Positions 18,746-27,459 of a DNA stretch of 64,000 nucleotides are shown in pieces (positions within the stretch are counted from its first letter, which is position 1; each line of letters starts with the position of its first letter). This stretch comes from CAYFNF01 sp964344485. GTDB lineage: Bacteria; Patescibacteriota; Patescibacteriia; UBA9570; XYC2-FULL-38-9. The notes beneath the pieces were generated by a model. The model was given only the letters and a program-made list of their open reading frames with translations. It ran no database searches and was not told where the DNA came from. The stretch is from assembly GCA_964344485.1 (NCBI GenBank), contig CAYFNF010000001.1, forward strand, positions 124,001 to 188,000. Direction: 5' to 3'. The position numbers and the translations under genes are program-made.

Positions 18746-19542
18746 ATCTTTACGTTGCGTATTAATGGTTTTGTTATTTTTCCGTTGGTTGCGATGACGT
18801 CTCTGGTAGTAGTCGTTGCAGGGTTTCCTTTTGGATCTATTAACTCTCCTCCGGCTTCTTGCACAATGCACCAACCTGCAGCGAAGTCCCAGAGATTGAT
18901 ATCAAGATTAATATAGAAGTCCATTCCACCGCGAGCGACATTCATTAAATCAAATACTGCACAGTAATTCACTCGCATACCTTTAGTGCTCATAAGTAGC
19001 GGATTGGCAATTCGTTTATATTTATTTCGCGATGCATTGGTTGCGGTAAACCCGATAGAGAACATGCTTTGTTTCATGCGGGTCACAGACGAGACCTTAC
19101 AGCGCAGTTTCTTTCCTCGGTCGTTGCCGACGTTCTGTGTTCGCCATGCACCTGACCCGGCTTCTGCCCAATACAGTTCTTGCAGTGCTGGCATGGAGAC
19201 CACACCAAGGTATGGTTGGTTGTTATGTAGTAGAGCAATGGAGATGCCGAACATAGGTTCGCCCATGGTATAGTTAACTGTTCCATCAATTGGATCAATC
19301 ACCCAGAGCCACTCTGCGTTTTTTTCGCTCCCACGACCGAGCTCCTCAGAGAAGATGCTATGTGAGGGGAACGTCTTGGTGATGACTTCTCTAATCGCTT
19401 TATCACATTCAATATCAGCACGAGTAACAAGATCGCGCCAGTTTTGTTTTGTCTGTATTGCGATGTTTTTTCTCCAGTATTTTAGTGCAATAGAATCAGC
19501 TGCTTTTTGCGCTCGGAACGCTGTTGCAAGTGTTTTTGTCAT
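18742..19542 (-). CDS. suhB: Inositol monophosphatase family protein
   Basis: Mg-dependent phosphatase of the IMPase/SuhB family, 266 residues. The metal motifs are FSEELG and WVIDPIDGTVNY, plus the C-terminal LWDFAAGWCIVQEAGG. The substrate could be inositol-1-phosphate, fructose-bisphosphate or 3'-phosphoadenosine phosphate. First gene of a two-gene unit with gpmI (4-base overlap). Confidence 0.93.
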   Translation of the reverse strand: MTKTLATAFRAQKAADSIALKYWRKNIAIQTKQNWRDLVTRADIECDKAIREVITKTFPSHSIFSEELGRGSEKNAEWLWVIDPIDGTVNYTMGEPMFGISIALLHNNQPYLGVVSMPALQELYWAEAGSGAWRTQNVGNDRGKKLRCKVSSVTRMKQSMFSIGFTATNASRNKYKRIANPLLMSTKGMRVNYCAVFDLMNVARGGMDFYINLDINLWDFAAGWCIVQEAGGELIDPKGNPATTTTRDVIATNGKITKPLIRNVKI

Positions 19543-19595
19543 AAACGTAGTATATCATATATACTACTAGAGTACGGTATTAAGAATATTTCATT

Positions 19596-20480
19596 ATGAA
19601 TTGGATAGTGCTGTCACTTGTTGCAGCTTTTTTATGGGCAATTGTCAATGTGATCGACAAGATTGTTATCACCCGTGAGTTCAATTACCCATCTCTGTAT
19701 GTGATTATCTCCAGCTGTAGCGCAAGTATGGTATTCATTTTTATTAGTGCACTATTTGGCAGCGAGGTGTTAGCCATGCCATTCTCTTCAATTGTCCTTT
19801 CAATTATCATTGGTTTGGTACAAGGGTGTGCGTTGTTGCTGTATTTTACGAGTATTAGTAAAGAGGAAATTTCCAGGATCGGACCATTACTCGCGTTAGT
19901 TTCAGTGTTTACTGTGTTGCTTGCAGCGTTCATGTTTGATGAGCGCTTCTCTCCTATAGTCTATATCGGGATTCTGCTAGTCATCGGAGGGTCTTTTTTA
20001 TTGTCTATACGCTCTTTGAATCCTCGGTTTTGGTTCCATAGCAGCATTTTGATTTTGATCGCTGCTACATTTCTTTTTGCCGTACGTAATGTGCTCATGA
20101 AATATGTTAGTCCGGAAGTGGATTGGAATGTATTCTTTTGGATGGGCCTTGGCCTGCTGTCTTTTTCCATCATCATGTACGCAGTAAAAAGACAGGACTT
20201 TCGCAAGATTCCTTTAGATGCTGCATTTCATATTGTAATGGCAGATGTGATTGCAGCTATTGCGTTTACCTTATTTGCATTAGCAATTATTGATGGACCT
20301 ATTACGCTCGTGTCTATGATTATTGAGCTGCAGCCAGTGATGCTGTTCTTAATGGTGTTGTTATTACGCAGAAGGTACAAGAAGGAGTTTTACGAACCGT
20401 TGACGCGTGGAATCCTGATACAAAAGGTATCCGCAATTACGTTGATTGTATGTGGTGTTCTTCTAATAATTGCCCTATGA
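19596..20480 (+). CDS. EamA-type drug/metabolite transporter
   Basis: 294 residues, almost all hydrophobic, with ten predicted membrane helices in two five-helix halves, as in the DMT/EamA superfamily. The half boundary carries SFLLSIRSLNPRFWFHSS. The substrate is unknown. The stop overlaps the next start as ATGA. Confidence 0.85.
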   Translation: MNWIVLSLVAAFLWAIVNVIDKIVITREFNYPSLYVIISSCSASMVFIFISALFGSEVLAMPFSSIVLSIIIGLVQGCALLLYFTSISKEEISRIGPLLALVSVFTVLLAAFMFDERFSPIVYIGILLVIGGSFLLSIRSLNPRFWFHSSILILIAATFLFAVRNVLMKYVSPEVDWNVFFWMGLGLLSFSIIMYAVKRQDFRKIPLDAAFHIVMADVIAAIAFTLFALAIIDGPITLVSMIIELQPVMLFLMVLLLRRRYKKEFYEPLTRGILIQKVSAITLIVCGVLLIIAL

Positions 20481-20824
20481 CTATAGATTCATATACATTT
20501 GGCGAGATGATTATTGATGGCGAGAAGTACTCCAAGGATGTGATTGTCTATCCAGACCACGTGTTTTCCCCGTGGTGGCGTGAAGACGGACATGATGTGG
20601 TTCCACAGGACATTCCAGCAGAGGTATTGGAGGGTAAGCCAGAGTGCATTGTTATCGGAAGAGGGCACTCCAAGAAAATGCGTGTATCCAAAGAAGCACA
20701 GCAGGTATTGGCAGAATGCGGTGCAGAGGTATTACTGTATTCAACGCGTAAAGCATGGAAGAGTTACAATAAACAAATCGCTGCGGGCAAAGCAGCGATT
20801 GGAATGTTTCATTTAACTTGTTGA
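20477..20824 (+). CDS. Mth938-like (DUF498/AAMDC) domain protein
   Basis: 115 residues. The fold is recognised from IDSYTFGEMIIDGEKYSKDVIVYP, VIGRGHSKKMRVSKEAQQ and the terminal YNKQIAAGKAAIGMFHLTC, typical of the Mth938/NDUFAF3-like family. Biochemical function is unknown in bacteria. It is translationally coupled to the EamA transporter (4-base overlap), which is an unusual partnership. Confidence 0.85.
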   Translation: MTIDSYTFGEMIIDGEKYSKDVIVYPDHVFSPWWREDGHDVVPQDIPAEVLEGKPECIVIGRGHSKKMRVSKEAQQVLAECGAEVLLYSTRKAWKSYNKQIAAGKAAIGMFHLTC

Positions 20825-20853
20825 CTGGTACGGTAGTGGTGAGAAGTGCGTGG

Positions 20854-22224
20854 CTATCCGCGGATGACCTCAAGCACTTCTTTAGTTTTCTGTTCACGAA
20901 TCTCTGGTGTGGTTGCTTCTAAGTTGAGCCGAAGTTTCGCTTCTGTATTTGAAGCGCGTACATTGAACCAGTAGTCATTGTATTCGATGGTGATTCCATC
21001 AAGTTCAGAGTGGGAGATCGCGTCTGGTGCGAATAGATCTTTGATATTCTTCATGACCGCGTCTTTATCTTCGACCTCTGAGTTGATCTCACCTGAGTGG
21101 TAGTACTTGCGCAATGGTTTTACTTGATCAGTGATGCTGTCTTTGTTCTTACTCCAGTGTTGGAGTAAGAGGAGTACAACAATGACCGGTGCTTCAAATA
21201 AGCCATGCTCCATTTTCACAAAGAAGTGGCCAGACGACTCTCCGGCAAAGACTGCGTCTTCTAACAGCGCTTGTTCTTTGATGAGTGAATGTCCAACTTT
21301 TGTGACTGATGGTTTCCCCCCAGCTTCTTCGATCATATCTCGAGTAATTCTGCCCGGACGGATGTCATAGCAGATCGTTGCGCCAGGGTGATTTTGGAGA
21401 ATGATCTTTGCTAGCAACCCTCGAATGATTGCTGGGTCGATCATCTCTCCTTGGTTGTCTAGGAAAAAAATTCGATCCCCGTCTCCGTCAGTAGCAATGC
21501 CCAGGTCCGCGTCTTCTTCTTGTATGCGTTTGACTAACTCAACGTTATTCTCGTCTTTGAAAGGATCTGCTTCATGCGCAGGGAACGTTCCGTCAAGTTC
21601 AAAGTTCATTTCAATTAATTTGCACGGGAGTTTTTCAAAGATGCCTTGTAAGAACGTTGCACCCATACTATTGGCTGCATCCGCGACAATGGTAAACGGT
21701 TCAATGTTGTCGAGTCCAGCAAATTCAATTGCAGTTTCAATGTGCGCTTGCACAATGTCGTTGCGAGTCTCCACTGTCCCTTGGTTCTCTGCTGGGGCGA
21801 TCTCTTCTTCTGAGATTACCATATCACGCATTTCATAGATGCCAGTTTCGCCACTAACAGGCAAAGCTCCAGGGCGTACCATCTTGATACCGTTATACTC
21901 TTTTGGATTGTGAGATGCTGAGACCATCATACCGCCGCCGTAGCCGTATTTCGAAACTGCAAAATAGAATGCTGGTGTCGAGACCAGGCCCACGTGCATG
22001 ACGTTCACTCCTTGCATGGTCAACCCTTGAATCACTGCATCTCGTAGCGATGGACTAGAGGTACGCATATCTTCACCTACTACTATTGTCAGGTTTTCTC
22101 TTTTTTGCTCGCGCTGCATGAGAATAGCAAACGCTTGAGCGGTTTTTTTCGCGACATCTTCAGTGAGCTGCTCACCATAAATACCGCGAATATCATACGC
22201 TTTAAAAATTGAAGCAATATCCAT
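20854..22224 (-). CDS. Phosphomannomutase/phosphoglucomutase
   Basis: Alpha-D-phosphohexomutase interconverting hexose-6- and hexose-1-phosphates for envelope sugars. 456 residues. The phosphoserine loop is MMVSASHNPKEYNG, the metal loop DGDGDRIFFLD, the sugar-binding loop AGESSGHFF, and a C-terminal phosphate-binding region is present. It starts with IFKAYDIRGIYG, typical of the PMM/PGM (AlgC/ManB) subgroup. The bactofilin-like membrane gene lies 12 bases upstream and probably shares its transcript. Confidence 0.95.
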   Translation of the reverse strand: MDIASIFKAYDIRGIYGEQLTEDVAKKTAQAFAILMQREQKRENLTIVVGEDMRTSSPSLRDAVIQGLTMQGVNVMHVGLVSTPAFYFAVSKYGYGGGMMVSASHNPKEYNGIKMVRPGALPVSGETGIYEMRDMVISEEEIAPAENQGTVETRNDIVQAHIETAIEFAGLDNIEPFTIVADAANSMGATFLQGIFEKLPCKLIEMNFELDGTFPAHEADPFKDENNVELVKRIQEEDADLGIATDGDGDRIFFLDNQGEMIDPAIIRGLLAKIILQNHPGATICYDIRPGRITRDMIEEAGGKPSVTKVGHSLIKEQALLEDAVFAGESSGHFFVKMEHGLFEAPVIVVLLLLQHWSKNKDSITDQVKPLRKYYHSGEINSEVEDKDAVMKNIKDLFAPDAISHSELDGITIEYNDYWFNVRASNTEAKLRLNLEATTPEIREQKTKEVLEVIRG

Positions 22225-22235
22225 GTAGTTCTGTA

Positions 22236-23459
22236 TTATTTTTTAGAACGTGATTTTTTTCGTCGTTGTTTTGCTATAACTAGCACACCACCAACACCCC
22301 AGATACATGCGAGTGAACAGAAGAGCCAACCGATCCACGCGAGACTCATTATAATAGAGAGCACAAAGTATCCGACTACGAAACGCAAGAGTAGCTGTTT
22401 CTGCTTATCTTTGGCTCGGTCTCGATTTACCAGGAAGTAGCCCAGCGCCATTCCTGTAAAGAGTCGACCTAGGAGCATCATCAACACATAGAAGAACATC
22501 AGTAAGAACGATATCGGGATACCGACAATAGTGACTGCGAATAGCAGTGCGAGTGTCGGTACAATGAAGAAGAATAGTAATCCGCGTTGCCAAGTCTCTC
22601 CCACTTTTTCTCTCATTGTTTTTGAAACATCCTGTGCCCACTTCGGCCAGATGAGTATCAGCAGCACACCGATCATAGCAAACGAGAAAAAGGATATCAG
22701 CCAGCGGGAGAACTGTTTTTGGTATTTACTCGATACTTCTTCAGCTGTGGCAGGGTCAGTTTTTTGGTATTGGATTAAACTAGTGCCAGTTGCTGACGAA
22801 TCTACGTCTAGAGCAAACGGTGAAAAGACTGTTACTTCTTTTGTGAATTCTGCATCCGACCCTACAGAGACTGCTTTACCTTGCACAGACACGGTGTCTT
22901 TCATAATTCCGTTCAGCACCACTTGATTTGCTCGTAGATCTACGCTTTCACCAACCGCACCGTTTATAAAAATCGTACCCGCATAGATGTTCGCCCCGCC
23001 TTGCAAGTACGCGTTCGCAGTGATATAGACAGTATTTGCAAAGATCAGCGTGTTCCCGTAGACAGTTCCGTTGATAGTGGCAGTACGTGCACCGATACGA
23101 ACCGAATCTTCTACATCCCCGTTTACGGTCACGGTATTTCCTGCTGCAAACAAGTCTCCACCGACGGTTTCATTTACAGTTACGGTGTTTCCAGCAATAG
23201 CGACATCACTCTTACTCTCTTTATTGATCAATACATCCTCATCTGCCTCGAGATAAATCCCACCAACTGGTTGTAGGTACTCGCTAGATATCTTTGAATT
23301 GGTCTCTGGGAAGAGTCCATTGGTTGCATCTGTGGTGGTACTGGTTTTTGACGCGCTACACGCTGCATTTCCTGGAGTAGTGAGCGCAAAGACCCCGATC
23401 AGAATAATAAACACCGCGACAAAACAGAGCGCTGGTGCAATAACGAGTTGTTTTTTCAT
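22236..23459 (-). CDS. Bactofilin-like membrane protein
   Basis: 407 residues. A signal or anchor helix (APALCFVAVFIILIGVFAL) is followed by a right-handed beta-helix type repeat region of the polymer-forming (bactofilin) kind: DVAIAGNTVTVNETVGGDLFA, AAGNTVTVNGDVEDSVRIGA, TATINGTVYGNTLI. The C-terminal half has four or so membrane helices and a basic tail (RRKKSRSKK). I infer an extracytoplasmic scaffold tied to the membrane. It sits next to a sugar phosphomutase, hinting at envelope building. Confidence 0.8.
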   Translation of the reverse strand: MKKQLVIAPALCFVAVFIILIGVFALTTPGNAACSASKTSTTTDATNGLFPETNSKISSEYLQPVGGIYLEADEDVLINKESKSDVAIAGNTVTVNETVGGDLFAAGNTVTVNGDVEDSVRIGARTATINGTVYGNTLIFANTVYITANAYLQGGANIYAGTIFINGAVGESVDLRANQVVLNGIMKDTVSVQGKAVSVGSDAEFTKEVTVFSPFALDVDSSATGTSLIQYQKTDPATAEEVSSKYQKQFSRWLISFFSFAMIGVLLILIWPKWAQDVSKTMREKVGETWQRGLLFFFIVPTLALLFAVTIVGIPISFLLMFFYVLMMLLGRLFTGMALGYFLVNRDRAKDKQKQLLLRFVVGYFVLSIIMSLAWIGWLFCSLACIWGVGGVLVIAKQRRKKSRSKK

Positions 23460-23545
23460 TTGTATATGTTTAACGTATTTGAATAGTGTGATTGTACCAT
23501 GATTGTCCTTGGAATCAAAGCGTTTCAGTGGTGTGCTCCCTTCGG

Positions 23546-24268
23546 TTACGGCTTCAAAAGTACAGAGACGAGATTGTGCGCTTTGTATCGTGGTACGTGT
23601 AGACCGTTGGTTTCATAGTATTGGTCTGCAACAGTGAGTCCCACTTCTTTTGCAAGGTGTTTTATCTCTGACGGTTTGAATGCATGGTAGTATCGCTTGG
23701 TAATGGTCCGTCTCTTATTGTCACGCCACGGTACGAGCATGTCATTAAAGTCCATCTTATGTTGACCTAACAGTTTCATGAGCTTTGATCGATAGCGTAG
23801 AGATGCGTACTTAGTTTGCATGAGGTTCCAGTTGGTCATCAAGACAAATCCTCTAGAGCGGACTAGACGTTTAGCTTCTTCCAATGAACGTCGACGATAC
23901 TCTTTGCTTGGTATGTGATGAAAGCTTGCAATCATAAGTACATGGTCAAATGATTCATCTGGGAAGTCGGTCTGCATCATGTTTCCGACACGGAAATCAT
24001 TTTTTGGTCGCAGTTGACGTGCAACATTGATCAGTTTTTCGGAAACATCCATGCCAATGTATCTCGCCTTGATTTCGTTGACTAAATCCGCTACTCTGCC
24101 GTTACCACACCCTAGGTCGAGTACGGCTTGTCCAGGTTCAATATACTGCTCAATGATATAACTGACCTCGTACCACTGGTTCATCCGAGTATGTGAAAAG
24201 TGCTCGGCGATAGTGTCGTAGCTTTCCTCAAGTTGAGTGAGGATTTGATCAGCGGTGCGTGTATCCAT
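23546..24268 (-). CDS. Trm9/ALKBH8-like SAM methyltransferase
   Basis: Class I methyltransferase, 240 residues. Motif I is VLDLGCGNGRVADL, motif II-like is ARYIGMDVSEKLI, the post-II segment is DESFDHVLMIASFHHI, and the C-terminal RTITKRYYHAFKPSEIKHLA resembles Trm9/ALKBH8. Those enzymes methylate cm5U to mcm5U at the tRNA wobble position, downstream of Elp3. The start at 24268 lies 6 bases from the divergent elp3 start, a context that strongly supports this role. The alternative is a generic UbiE-type methyltransferase. Confidence 0.75.
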   Translation of the reverse strand: MDTRTADQILTQLEESYDTIAEHFSHTRMNQWYEVSYIIEQYIEPGQAVLDLGCGNGRVADLVNEIKARYIGMDVSEKLINVARQLRPKNDFRVGNMMQTDFPDESFDHVLMIASFHHIPSKEYRRRSLEEAKRLVRSRGFVLMTNWNLMQTKYASLRYRSKLMKLLGQHKMDFNDMLVPWRDNKRRTITKRYYHAFKPSEIKHLAKEVGLTVADQYYETNGLHVPRYKAHNLVSVLLKP

Positions 24269-24274
24269 AGTATT

Positions 24275-25825
24275 ATGCAAAAAGCAATTCAAGAGATTAT
24301 TACTCGCGCGATTCAGAAGAAGATTCAGACCGCGCAAGAGTTGAAGCGCGTGAAAGCAGATGTCGCGAAAGAGTTTGGTATTTCAATAGTTCCAAACGCT
24401 ACTATTGTAGCAGAATATCGGCGCATGATAAATCAGGGTGAGCTGGAGCGTGATGAAAAGCTTTGGACATTGTTTTCTAAACGAAAGATTCGGAACCTCT
24501 CTGGTGTTGCGGTGATTACGGTTTTGACTAAGCCGTTTTTCTGTCCAGGTCGATGTATCTACTGCCCGACAGAAGCGCGCATGCCCAAGTCGTATTTAGC
24601 GAACGAGCCTGGGGCAGCACGGGCGTTGCGCCATGAGTTTGATCCATATAATCAGGTGAGTGCACGGCTGAAGTCACTGCAAGCAAATGGGCATAATACT
24701 GATAAATGTGAGTTGATTGTGTTAGGCGGGACGTGGTCTGCGTATGAGCATGAGTATCAAGAGTGGTTTATCAAGCGATGCTTCGACGCATTTAATGAGC
24801 AAGAGTCTGTTGATTTGGATCAAGCTAAGCAAGTGAACGAGACCGCTGCACATCGGGTGATTGGTATGACGTTAGAGACACGACCGGATAGTATTACGCA
24901 AGATGAAGTAGAACGGTTACGTTGGTTGGGGTGTACGCGTATGCAGCTCGGAGTGCAGACAATTCATCAAGATGTGTTGGATCTGGTGAAGCGCGATCAA
25001 ACCAATGAACAGGTCGTGACTGCGACGCGGTTGCTGAAGCAAGCAGGGGTGAAGATTTCTTATCATATCATGCAAGGGCTGCCAGGATCTTCTATAGAAA
25101 AGGATATTGAGACTGCACAGCAGGTATTTACCAATCAGGACTATCAACCAGATCATGTAAAGATCTATCCTACAGTAGTGCTGAAGACCTCGGTGTTGTA
25201 TCACTGGTGGAAGCAGGGGAAGTATACTCCGTATACAGATGAGGAGTTGCAGCAGTTGTTGATTGAGATCAAGAAGCTAGTGCCAGAGTGGGTGCGAGTA
25301 GAGCGTGTGATTCGGGATATTCCAACTGAGTCCATTCATGCCGGGAACACCAAGACGAACTTACGGCAGATCATGCAACGGCAAGGAGTAGAGTGCGAGT
25401 GTATTCGTTGTCGGGAGCCGCGATATACTGAAGCGACTATAGATGAAGTGGAGCTTGTGAAGCGAGAGTACAAAGCATCAGAGGGAAAAGAGCTTTTCTT
25501 AAGTTATGAGTCACATGACAAGAAGATTTTGTTTGCATTTGTGCGACTGCGTTTACAGAAATTAAAAGAGCATTGGATTTCAGAGTTGCAGGACGCTGCA
25601 ATTGTGCGAGAGATTCATGCGTACGGAGTGGTAAAACCTATCGATGCAGGGGAAGGAGCAGTGCAACACATTGGTTTAGGAAAACGATTGATGCAACAAG
25701 TAGAAGAGATTGCGCAGAAAAAAGGATATAAGAAAGTAGCAGTGATTGCTGGAGTGGGAGTGCGGGAGTATTTTAGAAAACTTGGGTATGAGCTACAAGG
25801 TGAGTATATGGTGAAGGAGTTGTAA
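24275..25825 (+). CDS. elp3: Elp3: radical SAM tRNA wobble-uridine carboxymethyl enzyme with GNAT domain
   Basis: Forms the cm5U side chain at tRNA position 34 from acetyl-CoA and SAM. 516 residues. The N-terminal basic tRNA-binding region is followed by the radical SAM cluster site CPGRCIYCPTEARMPKSY. The TIM-barrel core contains LIVLGGTWSAYEHEYQEWF and MTLETRPDSIT. A zinc-like CECIRC follows, then a C-terminal acetyltransferase domain (IGLGKRLMQQVEEIAQKKGY...YFRKLGYELQGEY). The length matches archaeal and bacterial Elp3. The start at 24275 is chosen because it faces the Trm9-like start and upstream frame is inside that gene. A terminator follows. Confidence 0.95.
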   Translation: MQKAIQEIITRAIQKKIQTAQELKRVKADVAKEFGISIVPNATIVAEYRRMINQGELERDEKLWTLFSKRKIRNLSGVAVITVLTKPFFCPGRCIYCPTEARMPKSYLANEPGAARALRHEFDPYNQVSARLKSLQANGHNTDKCELIVLGGTWSAYEHEYQEWFIKRCFDAFNEQESVDLDQAKQVNETAAHRVIGMTLETRPDSITQDEVERLRWLGCTRMQLGVQTIHQDVLDLVKRDQTNEQVVTATRLLKQAGVKISYHIMQGLPGSSIEKDIETAQQVFTNQDYQPDHVKIYPTVVLKTSVLYHWWKQGKYTPYTDEELQQLLIEIKKLVPEWVRVERVIRDIPTESIHAGNTKTNLRQIMQRQGVECECIRCREPRYTEATIDEVELVKREYKASEGKELFLSYESHDKKILFAFVRLRLQKLKEHWISELQDAAIVREIHAYGVVKPIDAGEGAVQHIGLGKRLMQQVEEIAQKKGYKKVAVIAGVGVREYFRKLGYELQGEYMVKEL

Positions 25826-25845
25826 TTGGGTTGGACTTCATTGTG

Positions 25846-25864
25846 CAGGCAAGAGCCTGTTTTA
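25846..25864 (+). terminator. Intrinsic terminator after elp3
   Basis: CAGGC-AAGA-GCCTG stem-loop followed by TTTTAT. Confidence 0.8.
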
Positions 25865-25867
25865 TAG

Positions 25868-25892
25868 TAAAAAAAATGAGGACAGGGTCCTC
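25868..25892 (-). terminator. Intrinsic terminator of the LOG-like gene (minus strand)
   Basis: On the minus strand GAGGAC-CCT-GTCCTC is followed by A and eight T. It begins inside the stop codon of the gene. Confidence 0.85.
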
Positions 25893-26659
25893 TAGACGCT
25901 AGCGCTTCGCAACTGCCCGGTCAGGGCACGTTCCGCCTTGGCGCGGTTGCCGTTGGCGTCCAGCACATGGGCGACCGCTTCGGCGGGCTCGTCCGTGAAC
26001 AGGACATGGAACTGCTGCTTGCTCAGGGTCTGCCAGTCGCACATGTGCGACAGGTCGGCTCTCACGCACTTCCAGTGATCCTTGCCCAGCAGAGCCAGGG
26101 GGATGCGTCGCCCGATCTCCTGACCGAGCTGCAGCTTCTGGATGAACATGAACAGCTCGAGTCGGGTCCCGATGCCTCCGGGCGGGAAGATTCCTCCGTC
26201 CGCCAGGATCTCCATGATCTCGATTCGGGTGCCGAAGAGCTGGTTCGCGATGTAGATGTCCACTGCGGACGGGTCCATCATCTCGAACACTTGTCCATCG
26301 GCTTGCCGGATGACGATCCGCACTCCGATCAGAGGCTGGGTGTGCGCGTGGACACGGTGCGTCCTGAAGGAGGTCTGCACGATCTCGGGCAGGCCGGGGC
26401 AGTGTCCGGAGATCTGAGCCGCTCCTTGCTCGCCGAGCAGGCGACCGGTCTCGACCATGTGGTCAGCGTACTGCGCATGCAGGCGCGGGGCCTCATCAGC
26501 CGAACGGGCGGATCCGAAGATGCCGATGACCGGCCCGATGTGTGGCTTGAGGAAGTCCGCGTATGCTCGCGTCGTCATGCCGAACTGGTAGACACCTTGC
26601 TGCAGCAGCGCCAGTTGAGCGACCGCTCGTGGGTCGCTGCTCCAAAACTCTCTCGTCAT
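25892..26659 (-). CDS. LOG-family (lysine decarboxylase-like) protein, GC-rich cassette
   Basis: 255 residues of the Rossmann-type LOG/TIGR00730 family, whose known members are nucleotide 5'-monophosphate nucleosidases. The nucleotide-binding motif is seen as FPPGGIGTRLELFMFI (PGGxGTxxE) with an N-terminal GIFGSARSADEAPR. The start at 26659 is chosen because a GGAGGAG Shine-Dalgarno is 7 bases upstream; the 32 extra residues of the longer frame cover the promoter. Codons are strongly GC-rich compared with elp3 and the HD gene on either side. It has its own TTGACA/TACAGT promoter and its own terminator. Confidence 0.88.
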   Translation of the reverse strand: MTREFWSSDPRAVAQLALLQQGVYQFGMTTRAYADFLKPHIGPVIGIFGSARSADEAPRLHAQYADHMVETGRLLGEQGAAQISGHCPGLPEIVQTSFRTHRVHAHTQPLIGVRIVIRQADGQVFEMMDPSAVDIYIANQLFGTRIEIMEILADGGIFPPGGIGTRLELFMFIQKLQLGQEIGRRIPLALLGKDHWKCVRADLSHMCDWQTLSKQQFHVLFTDEPAEAVAHVLDANGNRAKAERALTGQLRSASV

Positions 26660-26726
26660 GTTAGGTGCTCCTCCGTCGATTCTGCGACGAAACGATTTCT
26701 GGTTATCAACGTGGGTTGATGCCGAT

Positions 26727-26755
26727 ACTGTATGCTCTTTTCTGCTACTTGTCAA
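26727..26755 (-). promoter_or_regulatory. Promoter of the LOG-like gene
   Basis: Minus strand: TTGACA (26750-26755), 17-base spacer, TACAGT (26727-26732). A 5' UTR of about 60 bases follows. Confidence 0.85.
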
Positions 26756-26778
26756 AGCGTGAGTGAATGCATGAAATG

Positions 26779-26787
26779 TGGTATACT
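26779..26787 (+). promoter_or_regulatory. Extended -10 promoter of the HD hydrolase gene
   Basis: TGGTATACT is an extended -10 element without a good -35 box. The expected start leaves a UTR of about 22 bases before the ATG at 26816. Confidence 0.6.
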
Positions 26788-26815
26788 ACCACGCGTAAAT
26801 AGTAGTAATAGTTAT

Positions 26816-27406
26816 ATGCTAAACTTCTTTTTTGAACTCGGGATGATGAAGCGAAACAAGCACGAAGGTGCACGTCTTTCTGGTGTAGAGAACCCTGAAA
26901 GTTTAGCTGATCATACTATGCGTGCAGCCGTGATTGCATATGTGTTAGCGCATGAAGAAGGCGCAGATCCACTGCGTTGTGCAATGATGTTACTCATCCA
27001 TGATATCCCTGAGTGTCGAGTCTCTGACCAGCATAAAGTCGCTGCACGGTACTACGATGCAAGAGAAGCTGAAGAGAAAGCGTTTGAAGATCAAATCGCT
27101 TCGTTTCCAGAACCAATGAAAAAAGAGTGGGCACAGATGTTTCAGGAGTTCAATGACCGTTCAACCAAAGAAGGTACTATCGCCAAGGATGCAGATTGGG
27201 TGGAGCTAGCGATTGCAGCTCGTGAGTATATCGACCTGGGTTTTGTGGGTATGCAGGATTGGTTATTCAACATCTCTCAAGCAGTAGAGACCGAGACTGC
27301 ACGCAAATGGATGGAGGAGATTCAGACCGCAAACCCAAACGAGTGGTGGCAACATTTAAAACAGATGACCTATACAACAAAAGAAGATGACGTAAGCACA
27401 GATTAG
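26816..27406 (+). CDS. HD-domain hydrolase, YfbR/HDDC2-like
   Basis: 196 residues with the HD phosphohydrolase signature: ESLADHTMRAAVIAYVLA (first His), MLLIHDIPECRVSD (HD pair) and KDADWVELAIAARE (distal Asp). This pattern matches 5'-deoxynucleotidases of the YfbR/HDDC2 type, which clear dNMPs. The start at 26816 follows the extended -10 element; upstream codons lie in the promoter. glyA follows after 53 bases. Confidence 0.86.
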   Translation: MLNFFFELGMMKRNKHEGARLSGVENPESLADHTMRAAVIAYVLAHEEGADPLRCAMMLLIHDIPECRVSDQHKVAARYYDAREAEEKAFEDQIASFPEPMKKEWAQMFQEFNDRSTKEGTIAKDADWVELAIAAREYIDLGFVGMQDWLFNISQAVETETARKWMEEIQTANPNEWWQHLKQMTYTTKEDDVSTD

Positions 27407-27459
27407 GGAGTGACAGCGGCCGCGCTGATAACAACGGACCATAACTATTAGTTTTTATT

